Origin: CBIFVZ01 sp966185765
Lineage (GTDB): Bacteria; Pseudomonadota; Gammaproteobacteria; Enterobacterales; Enterobacteriaceae
Assembly (NCBI GenBank): GCA_966185765.1
Contig: CBIFVZ010000024.1
Coordinates: forward strand, 1 to 45,056
DNA: 45,056 bases
Reading direction: 5' to 3'
Below, piece after piece: positions 7,342 through 13,418 of the stretch. The stretch's first letter is position 1; the number at the start of each line of letters is the position of its first letter. A program made the position numbers and the translations under genes. Below the pieces are notes generated by a model, which was not told the DNA's origin, made no database searches, and was given only the letters and a program-made list of their open reading frames with translations.

Positions 7342-8241
7342 TTACAGCGAAAGCAGGGTATCGAGGGAGGGAGCAAACCAGTACGCGCCGGTCACCGGTT
7401 TGGTGAAACGCAGCATGGCATCACGCTTGCCGTCTCGCTCGCCAAACATGCTCAGAAGCTGCTGCTCAATATTATGCAGGCGGGCACAGTAGGCAATGAA
7501 GTACAGGCCGTGGGTCCCGCTGGCAGTGCCGTAAGGCAGGCTCTGGCGCACAATCTTCAGCCCTGCGCCATTTTCTTTTAAATCCACGCGGCCAAGATGC
7601 GAAGTATCCAGGCGTTCGTCGCCTTCAAGCTCCTCATTTGCCACTTTGGTGCGTCCAATGATTTTCTCTTGCTCAGACACGCTAAAACGGTTGAACTGGG
7701 TCAGGTTGTGCTCCCAACGCTGGGTCAGCACATAGCTGCCACCGTCATCCACACCGCCATTAATCACCGCGACGCTGCGGCGCAGTTCCTCACCGGTTGG
7801 ATTTTCCGTGCCGTCGACAAAGCCGCTGAGATCGCGCTCTTCAACCCAGCGAAAACCGTGCACTTCTTCTTCAAACTTCAGCGTCTCACCAAATGCCGCC
7901 AGTGCCGCCTGAGCGGCGCTAAAGTTAACGTCATGACGCCATGAAAGGATATGAATCATCACATCACGCTGTGTGGCCGGGGCAAGCCCTTTACCCAGCG
8001 GGGTGAAATTCTTGAGTTCTTCCGCCCCCTTACCGCCGCTTAAATCGCGCCACAGGTCGTGACCAAACGCCACCGTTGCACCAACACTCGCATCGGGAAA
8101 CTGCTGTTGAAGGGCGTCCAGCTGCTGGATAAACGTTTTACAACCTTGCTTAAGGGCCGCAAAATCACCCTGTAAACGCGCCTCAAGCCAAATGGCGGCA
8201 CGACAATGTTCTGGCAAAATGCCACTCTGCACCCGGGACAT
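7342..8241 (-). CDS. yfeX: DyP-type heme peroxidase YfeX
   Basis: The product is a cytoplasmic dye-decolorizing-type peroxidase; E. coli YfeX binds heme and oxidises porphyrinogens. The DyP signature is present in SGFVDGTENP (the distal Asp of GxxDG), and the SHLGRVD stretch carries the likely proximal heme histidine. The end GLYFIAYCARLHNIEQQLLSMFG is near-identical to E. coli. I chose the ATG at 8241 (299 residues, MSRVQSGILPEH) because AGGAGG lies just upstream and the length equals the E. coli protein. The longer frame to 8268 has no such site. Confidence 0.96.
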   Translation of the reverse strand: MSRVQSGILPEHCRAAIWLEARLQGDFAALKQGCKTFIQQLDALQQQFPDASVGATVAFGHDLWRDLSGGKGAEELKNFTPLGKGLAPATQRDVMIHILSWRHDVNFSAAQAALAAFGETLKFEEEVHGFRWVEERDLSGFVDGTENPTGEELRRSVAVINGGVDDGGSYVLTQRWEHNLTQFNRFSVSEQEKIIGRTKVANEELEGDERLDTSHLGRVDLKENGAGLKIVRQSLPYGTASGTHGLYFIAYCARLHNIEQQLLSMFGERDGKRDAMLRFTKPVTGAYWFAPSLDTLLSL

Positions 8242-8258
8242 GACTCCTCCTGAAGAAC

Positions 8259-8278
8259 AAAAAGCCACCGGCGGTGGC
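8259..8278 (-). terminator. Terminator between yfeY and yfeX
   Basis: On the minus strand GCCACC, a GCC loop and GGTGGC are followed by five T's (A's at 8259-8263). It ends the yfeZ-yfeY unit only about 18 bases before the yfeX start codon. Confidence 0.85.
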
Positions 8279-8347
8279 GTAACTGGGGGTTATTGTATGG
8301 ACTTATCGCGCCGCTGCCTTGCGGCGGCGCAAAAATGCGCGATGATT

Positions 8348-8911
8348 TTACCGATGCCAGACGATTTTGGTAAGCGTCCAGTTCTTCAAAGTGTCGTCCG
8401 GCGGAATAAGCCCTTCTGGCCCACGCCATTCGCCGCTGAACTGGTAGTTAAGATGCTGACTCTGCGGCGCTTTGCACTCGACTATCTGCGCATCTAACCC
8501 CACACCCGGCTGGCAGGCGCCAAAGGCTTTGCTGTATAGCTCGCTAAACGGCGTGCCAATTTTCACGCCGTTGTCGGTTTCAATGTCCTTATCCAGTACT
8601 TCTATACGACTGACTTTGCCATTCTCGCCGTTAAACAACAGCGCCGTTTTATCGTCCCTGAACGCTTCGTAATAGCTCACCGGCTGACCTGCAACAATGC
8701 GCATACCACGTACTAACCGGTAATCGCCATTGAGGCCATCGGCAATGGCTGCGTCATCCATTGTGGTGTCCCCCGTCACACCACCCACGCCCTGCTCGCT
8801 TACCGTCAGCGATGAGCCAAACCAGTTCCACGGCGCCATGCGCGATAGTGTGGAACACCCACTGAGCAGCAACACCATGCCGCCCGTTAAAACCAGATGC
8901 GTCACTTTCAT
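8348..8911 (-). CDS. yfeY: YfeY-like DUF1131 lipoprotein
   Basis: The 187-residue product starts with a lipoprotein signal (MKVTHLVLTGGMVLLLSGC). Its lipobox LSGC puts the lipidated cysteine at position 19, and Ser at +2 predicts outer-membrane sorting. The rest matches the DUF1131 family (YfeY), whose function is not established. In E. coli yfeY is an RpoE envelope-stress gene; I could not define an RpoE promoter here. It sits 58 bases downstream of yfeZ and is followed by a terminator. Confidence 0.92.
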   Translation of the reverse strand: MKVTHLVLTGGMVLLLSGCSTLSRMAPWNWFGSSLTVSEQGVGGVTGDTTMDDAAIADGLNGDYRLVRGMRIVAGQPVSYYEAFRDDKTALLFNGENGKVSRIEVLDKDIETDNGVKIGTPFSELYSKAFGACQPGVGLDAQIVECKAPQSQHLNYQFSGEWRGPEGLIPPDDTLKNWTLTKIVWHR

Positions 8912-8969
8912 TTATCTTTCCTTTTTATCGTCTCGCGCAGTAGAGTCCCGGCGTACAAAACGTGCCGCC

Positions 8970-9407
8970 TCAGTCCTGCTCCGTGGAAAAACAAGCCCGC
9001 AGATAGCGGCTCATTGCCAGCCATCCCAGGGCCAGGGTATCCAGCGCTATCAGCCCCACCGCAACAATACCACTCGTTTCGTTCTGTAACACGAGTGTTA
9101 CTTGCCAGGTAAGCAGCACACATTGTGTCACGATAAGCACATATTGCCACCCCCGCCACAACTGCGGAAAGCGTTGACGTCGGCCACTGAGCAAAAACGC
9201 CACCGCTGCGGGTAGCCCTGCACCTAAGCCTTGCCAGAACGCCTGTCTGTCCGGATAAAACAGCGACAGTATTGCCTCTCCCTGCTCGCGCGAGGCGCCC
9301 GCAACAACAAGCAGAACCCAGGTCCGCGCCTGAAGCAGTAATACCAGCCAGAACAGCCACGGCAGCGTCAGATGGCCGTTATCATCATAATCAGAGGGAT
9401 AACACAT
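8970..9407 (-). CDS. yfeZ: YfeZ-like DUF2919 inner-membrane protein
   Basis: A 145-residue membrane protein with three to four hydrophobic segments (about 17-35, 60-78, 85-105 and 110-130). It carries the DUF2919 hallmarks near the N-terminus: LPWLFWLVLLLQARTWVL and the nearby GASREQG and LFYPD. No function is established for the family. It is upstream of yfeY on the same strand, as in E. coli, so the two are probably co-transcribed. The overlapping frame at 8908-9360 on the same strand is a shadow. Confidence 0.9.
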   Translation of the reverse strand: MCYPSDYDDNGHLTLPWLFWLVLLLQARTWVLLVVAGASREQGEAILSLFYPDRQAFWQGLGAGLPAAVAFLLSGRRQRFPQLWRGWQYVLIVTQCVLLTWQVTLVLQNETSGIVAVGLIALDTLALGWLAMSRYLRACFSTEQD

Positions 9408-9408
9408 T

Positions 9409-9461
9409 CATTGTTAAGGTTGCCGTAAGAATGAGGGAGCAGAGTATGGCATTGTTAAGGT
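9409..9461. repeat. 12-base direct repeat upstream of the ygiW-like gene
   Basis: CATTGTTAAGGT occurs at 9409-9420 and again at 9450-9461, 41 bases start to start (about four helical turns). It lies between the divergent yfeZ and ygiW-like starts. GTTAAGG resembles half-sites of BasR/PmrA-type response regulators, but this match is weak and only inferred. Confidence 0.5.
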
Positions 9462-9506
9462 GATACACACCAGCTATGCACTTTGTTCTAGGTACGGAGA
9501 TTAATA

Positions 9507-9899
9507 ATGAAAAAACATATCATGGCGCTTTTGCTGAGTACTGCTGCCATCGCCGCAGCGCCGGCCCTCGCCCAAAATGGTGGCTTCAGCGGCCCGGCAA
9601 ACACTACCAGCCAGCAGCAAGGTGGTTTTAACGGGCCAGATGTGGCTACCACCACGGTTGAACAAGCCAAAAGCATGCGCGACGACAGTTGGGTAGTACT
9701 GGAAGGCAACCTCGTGCGTAAAGTGGGCGATGAGTTGTATGAATTCCGCGACCGTAGCGGCACCATTAATGTAGAAATTGATGATAAAGACTGGCGCGGC
9801 CTGACGGTCAATCCTCAGGACAAAGTCCGTCTTGAAGGTGAAGTGGATAAAGACTGGAACTCCGTAGAAATCGACGTAAAAAGAATTACCAAACCCTGA
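9507..9899 (+). CDS. YgiW/YdeI-family periplasmic OB-fold (BOF) protein
   Basis: The 130-residue product has a signal peptide (MKKHIMALLLSTAAIAAAPALA, then QNGG), two GGF(S/N)GP motifs in a flexible linker (about residues 25-45), and a single BOF domain. The C-terminal block DKVRLEGEVDKDWNSVEID is the family signature. E. coli YgiW and Salmonella YdeI/OmdA are stress proteins tied to peroxide, metal and antimicrobial-peptide tolerance. In E. coli the relatives lie elsewhere, so this copy is an insertion relative to the E. coli order. It has its own promoter region and terminator. Confidence 0.9.
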   Translation: MKKHIMALLLSTAAIAAAPALAQNGGFSGPANTTSQQQGGFNGPDVATTTVEQAKSMRDDSWVVLEGNLVRKVGDELYEFRDRSGTINVEIDDKDWRGLTVNPQDKVRLEGEVDKDWNSVEIDVKRITKP

Positions 9900-9930
9900 T
9901 ACTGACCGTTATTTCCTGTTCATCCCTTTT

Positions 9931-9959
9931 GCGCCAGGCATGTTGCCTGGCGCTTTTTT
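9931..9959 (+). terminator. Terminator of the ygiW-like gene
   Basis: A perfect 10-base-pair stem (GCGCCAGGCA / TGCCTGGCGC, loop TGT) is followed by six T's. The T-run touches the stop codon of the convergent ypeA. Confidence 0.95.
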
Positions 9960-10383
9960 AGTATTCGTCATCTTCAATCAGTCGTCGACCGAGGCTTACC
10001 ACATCCTGATGTTCATAACCAAGACGCTCATACATACCGAGCACGACATCGTTATCTTCGCGTACCCTAATCTGAATTTTGGGGCAGCCGCGAGCAATGA
10101 GCTTTTTCTCCAGGCGGCTTAGCATGGCATTGGCAATCCCGCGCCCACGAAACTCAGGGTGTACCCCAAGGTAATAGGCCGAACCGCGATGACCATCGTA
10201 GCCGCCCATAATAGAACCGACGATTTCACCGCCGACTTCTGCGACCAGGAAAAGCTCAGGCGAGTGATTCATTTTACGTTCAATGTCCATTTCAGGATCG
10301 TTCCACGGGCGCAGCAAATCGCAGCGCTCCCAGAGCGTAATCACTTCTTCAAAATCATCCTGACGAAAGATGCGTATTTCCAT
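9958..10383 (-). CDS. ypeA: GNAT-family N-acetyltransferase YpeA
   Basis: A 141-residue single-domain GNAT protein. The acetyl-CoA binding motif A is visible as YYLGVHPEFRGRGIANAML (about residues 70-88), and the C-terminal motif B as VVLGMYERLGYEHQ. The substrate is not established. The sequence and its place beside amiA agree with E. coli YpeA. It is convergent with the ygiW-like gene and divergent from amiA. Confidence 0.94.
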   Translation of the reverse strand: MEIRIFRQDDFEEVITLWERCDLLRPWNDPEMDIERKMNHSPELFLVAEVGGEIVGSIMGGYDGHRGSAYYLGVHPEFRGRGIANAMLSRLEKKLIARGCPKIQIRVREDNDVVLGMYERLGYEHQDVVSLGRRLIEDDEY

Positions 10384-10693
10384 AGGGTTGCCTGCCTTAA
10401 AACGCCAAAATAGTCATTATGGTAGTTACTGGAAAAATAGCCCATATCTTAACTTACTTCACGCACAATAGTGGCATAATAGCCACTCGCCACGCCCTGA
10501 AATAAAAAGCAAAACATTTGCCGTAAAAATCAGGTCGTTTCGCGGATAATGATACGCTATAACTCCAGATTGTAAGATAACTCCCCGTTCTTAGCGCCGC
10601 ATGACCGAAAACCTAACGCACCGTTTGCCTGCATCCGGTCAGCATCTGGCGCTATGCAGTTAAAGGGACGTCTCAGATAAATAACAGGGCCGT
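10384..10693. promoter_or_regulatory. ypeA-amiA divergent intergenic region with leader inverted repeat
   Basis: This 310-base non-coding stretch must hold the promoters of ypeA (leftward) and amiA (rightward). A nested inverted repeat precedes amiA: AGCGCC 10593-10598 with GGCGCT 10648-10653, and TGACCG 10602-10607 with CGGTCA 10636-10641. It may fold in the amiA leader RNA. In E. coli amiA is CpxR-activated; I see only a lone GTAAA near 10523, not a full tandem CpxR box. Confidence 0.45.
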
Positions 10694-11563
10694 ATGAGTA
10701 AAATAAAAACACTGAAACCCCTCGCTTCGCGCCGCCAGTTTCTGCTCACCGGTCTGGCAGCGCTGACGTTTGCCGGGCTGAATAACGCTTACGCCCGCCA
10801 GGAAAGCCCCGCGCTAAAAACCAGCAATGGCCACAGCAAACCGAAAAAAAGCAGTGGCCGCCGGGTCATTGTGCTTGACCCAGGCCACGGCGGTATTGAT
10901 ACCGGCGCCATCGGCAGTAACGGCTCGAAAGAAAAACACGTCGTACTGGCGATTGCTAAAAACGTGCGCACTATTTTGCGCCAGAAGGGCTATGACGCAC
11001 GCCTGACCCGCGACGGCGACGAATTTATCCCGTTGTATGACCGCGTGGAGATTGCCCACAAACACGGGGCTGACCTGTTTATGTCCATTCACGCAGACGG
11101 CTTTACTAATCCGTCTGCCGCTGGCGCGTCTGCGTTTGCCCTCTCCAACCGTGGCGCCAGTAGCGCGATGGCAAAATACCTTTCTGAAAAAGAGAACGCC
11201 GCCGATGATGTCGCAGGCAGTAAAGTGAAAGACCGTGACCATTATCTGCAACAGGTGCTCTTCGATTTGGTGCAGACTGACACCATCAAAAACAGCCTGA
11301 CCCTCGGCTCGCATATCCTTAAGCACATCCGCGCCGTTCACCGCCTGCACAGTAAAAACACCGAGCAGGCGGCGTTTGTGGTGCTTAAGTCGCCCTCGGT
11401 GCCGTCAGTACTGGTCGAAACCTCGTTTATCACCAACCCGGAAGAAGAACGCCTGCTCGGTACCACGGCGTTTCGCCAGAAAATTGCTCATGCCATTGCC
11501 GCAGGCGTTATCAGCTATTTTAGCTGGTTTGATACGCAAAAAGCCCACTCTAAGCGGGGCTAA
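10694..11563 (+). CDS. amiA: N-acetylmuramoyl-L-alanine amidase AmiA
   Basis: This periplasmic zinc amidase removes stem peptides from murein during septum splitting. The twin-arginine signal SRRQFLLTG at about residues 12-20 shows Tat export, as in E. coli. Amidase_3 motifs follow: LDPGHGGIDTGA (zinc His65), MSIHADGF (second zinc His near 132) and VETSFITNPEEE (catalytic Glu). The 289 residues equal the E. coli length. hemF begins 5 bases after its stop codon, so the two are co-transcribed. Confidence 0.97.
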   Translation: MSKIKTLKPLASRRQFLLTGLAALTFAGLNNAYARQESPALKTSNGHSKPKKSSGRRVIVLDPGHGGIDTGAIGSNGSKEKHVVLAIAKNVRTILRQKGYDARLTRDGDEFIPLYDRVEIAHKHGADLFMSIHADGFTNPSAAGASAFALSNRGASSAMAKYLSEKENAADDVAGSKVKDRDHYLQQVLFDLVQTDTIKNSLTLGSHILKHIRAVHRLHSKNTEQAAFVVLKSPSVPSVLVETSFITNPEEERLLGTTAFRQKIAHAIAAGVISYFSWFDTQKAHSKRG

Positions 11564-11568
11564 CGACG

Positions 11569-12465
11569 ATGAAACCCGATATTCAGGCCGTAAAATCCTT
11601 TCTGCTCAGTTTGCAGGACACCCTTTGCCAGCAATTGAGTGCCCTTGATGGTGCGCCGTTTCGTGAAGACAGCTGGACACGCGAAGGGGGTGGCGGTGGA
11701 CGCAGCCGCGTGCTAACCGGCACGCTGTTTGAGCAGGCGGGCGTCAACTTCTCACACGTGCACGGCGCAGCTATGCCTGCGTCGGCCACCGCACATCGCC
11801 CGGAACTGGCGGGCCGCAGCTTTGAAGCGCTTGGTGTTTCGCTGGTCGTACACCCACTTAATCCGTATGTACCCACCAGCCATGCTAACGTGCGTTTTTT
11901 CATTGCTGAAAAACCCGGTGCCGAACCGGTCTGGTGGTTTGGCGGCGGTTTCGACCTGACACCGTACTACGGCTTTAGCGAAGATGCTGAACACTGGCAC
12001 CGCACCGCACGCGATTTATGCCTGCCTTTTGGCGAGGATGTGTATCCGCGCTATAAGAAGTGGTGTGACGATTACTTTTATCTGAAGCACCGCGATGAAC
12101 AACGCGGCATTGGCGGCCTGTTTTATGACGATCTGAATACGCCCGATTTTGACCACGCTTTTGGCTTTATGCAGGCAGTGGGTCAGGGCTATCTGGACGC
12201 CTATTTACCTATCGTTGAGCGCCGTCGAACCTTGTCCTGGGGTGAACGCGAGCGCAGTTTCCAGCTTTATCGTCGTGGGCGCTACGTCGAATTTAATCTG
12301 GTATGGGACAGAGGCACGCTATTTGGGCTACAAACGGGCGGGCGCACAGAGTCAATTTTAATGTCTATGCCGCCCCTGGTACGCTGGGAATATGACTACC
12401 AGCCACAGCCAGGCAGTCCGGAAGCGCAACTTGCGCAGTTTATTAAAGTGCGCGACTGGGTATAG
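11569..12465 (+). CDS. hemF: Oxygen-dependent coproporphyrinogen III oxidase
   Basis: HemF converts coproporphyrinogen III to protoporphyrinogen IX with O2 in aerobic heme synthesis. The 298 residues compare with 299 in E. coli. Family signatures are present: GGGGRSRVL near residue 40, the NPYVPTSHANVRFF block with metal-binding histidines, WWFGGGFDLTPYYGF, and the RRGRYVEFNLVWDRGT block near the C-terminus. It lies 5 bases downstream of amiA, as in E. coli. The supply of heme suits the nearby peroxidase and cytochromes, but that link is not specific. Confidence 0.97.
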   Translation: MKPDIQAVKSFLLSLQDTLCQQLSALDGAPFREDSWTREGGGGGRSRVLTGTLFEQAGVNFSHVHGAAMPASATAHRPELAGRSFEALGVSLVVHPLNPYVPTSHANVRFFIAEKPGAEPVWWFGGGFDLTPYYGFSEDAEHWHRTARDLCLPFGEDVYPRYKKWCDDYFYLKHRDEQRGIGGLFYDDLNTPDFDHAFGFMQAVGQGYLDAYLPIVERRRTLSWGERERSFQLYRRGRYVEFNLVWDRGTLFGLQTGGRTESILMSMPPLVRWEYDYQPQPGSPEAQLAQFIKVRDWV

Positions 12466-12484
12466 CCCCCCTGTCCTGCTGACT

Positions 12485-12511
12485 GGCCGTTTAACCACCC
12501 GTTTTACGGCC
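12485..12511 (+). terminator. Weak hairpin after hemF
   Basis: GGCCGT (12485-12490) pairs with ACGGCC (12506-12511), followed by GGTTTCGTT. It sits 20 bases after the hemF stop but has a long loop and a poor U-tract. Confidence 0.3.
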
Positions 12512-12600
12512 GGTTTCGTTAAAATCATTGTTGTTTATTTCAGAACATTTTCCAAAAAATCCCTGATTTCTCTTTTTCAACTGTCCATTCCCGTCATTTG

Positions 12601-12617
12601 GCGAGATAAAATCTCGC
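12601..12617. repeat. 17-base palindrome upstream of the lipoprotein gene
   Basis: GCGAGAT, AAA and ATCTCGC form a perfect 7-base inverted repeat with a 3-base centre, 63 bases before the candidate -10 of the lipoprotein gene. The shape suits a dimeric regulator operator; no regulator is identified. Confidence 0.4.
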
Positions 12618-12679
12618 GACTGTCATGGCGCGCTTTTTTCGCGTTGTTGGCCCTCTGTTCTCGCAATATCAAGTGCAGA

Positions 12680-12685
12680 TATACT
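12680..12685 (+). promoter_or_regulatory. Candidate -10 of the lipoprotein gene
   Basis: TATACT matches the -10 consensus at five of six positions and lies about 39 bases before the start codon. No good -35 is visible at 16-18 bases, so it may need an activator or use sigma S. Confidence 0.45.
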
Positions 12686-12723
12686 ACTTCCTGAATGGAA
12701 TGAACAACCTGAAGGGAACGTCA

Positions 12724-13293
12724 ATGAATAAATATCCCCTTTTCGTTACCGCTGTTCTGGCGCTGTTTCTGAGCGGCTGCGACAACGGTGATAAAACCGC
12801 CTCTGAAGCGCCCGGCAATGCCGCGAGCGCCACAGCTGCTGCCAGCCAGCCGGTTGCCCCAGTTACGCCAGCCGCCACGCCTCTGTCTACCGGTAACGGC
12901 GAAGATATCAAAAACGATCTCAGTGCCATGGGCGAAATCGTCAATAACAACGAAGCAGAAGTGAACAAGCTGCGTGAAAACGTACAGTGGTTTAACGACA
13001 AAGATGAACAAGGCATGTTGCAGGAGACGCTGGCTAAATCGCGTAAATTGCAGGAAAGCGCTAACCGTCAACTGCTGGCTCTGAAGCTTAAAAGTGAGGA
13101 AGGTCAGGCGCTGCGGGTCAAAATGGTCGATGCAAACAAACTGGCCATTAAAATGGCGGAGCTGGCTGGGCAGGAAAACGTCTCTGATAGCGATAAACAA
13201 GAGCTTGAAGCGCTCGGTAAGCAGTTTCTTGCACTGCAAATGGAGACGATGCAGGATGTGAACGCACTCGCTATTGAGTATGACTGGAAATAA
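12724..13293 (+). CDS. Predicted lipoprotein with helical C-terminal domain, unknown
   Basis: I chose the ATG at 12724 (189 residues): AAGGGA lies 7 bases upstream and it opens a clean lipoprotein signal, MNKYPLFVTAVLALFLSGC, lipidated Cys19. Asp at +2 suggests retention in the inner membrane. Residues 25-55 form an Ala/Pro/Thr-rich linker. The rest is Lys/Glu/Gln/Leu-rich and probably long helices or a coiled coil; Cys19 is the only cysteine seen. I do not recognise a named family. It lies between hemF and maeB, where E. coli has the eut operon. The longer frame from 12625 lacks a signal and a ribosome binding site. Confidence 0.85.
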   Translation: MNKYPLFVTAVLALFLSGCDNGDKTASEAPGNAASATAAASQPVAPVTPAATPLSTGNGEDIKNDLSAMGEIVNNNEAEVNKLRENVQWFNDKDEQGMLQETLAKSRKLQESANRQLLALKLKSEEGQALRVKMVDANKLAIKMAELAGQENVSDSDKQELEALGKQFLALQMETMQDVNALAIEYDWK

Positions 13294-13352
13294 TCGCGCT
13301 CTACGCGCGGGCAGAAAAGGTTAATCCCGTTCCTTCTTTATCTTTCTGAACG

Positions 13353-13380
13353 TATTACGGGGGCCGCAGCCCCCGTAATA
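13353..13380. terminator. 12-base-pair hairpin between convergent genes
   Basis: TATTACGGGGGC (13353-13364) pairs perfectly with GCCCCCGTAATA (13369-13380). It separates the lipoprotein gene and maeB, which converge. There is no U-tract on either side, so it may act as a bidirectional stop or as an mRNA end-protecting stem. Confidence 0.6.
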
Positions 13381-13418
13381 GTGTGCCAGAACGACGCATG
13401 CCGTCGGCCTTATGGCAT

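Noticed and set aside
12625..12723. N-terminal extension of the lipoprotein gene
   Set aside because: It would bury the lipoprotein signal 33 residues into the protein and overlaps the likely -10; the ATG at 12724 has a proper ribosome binding site.
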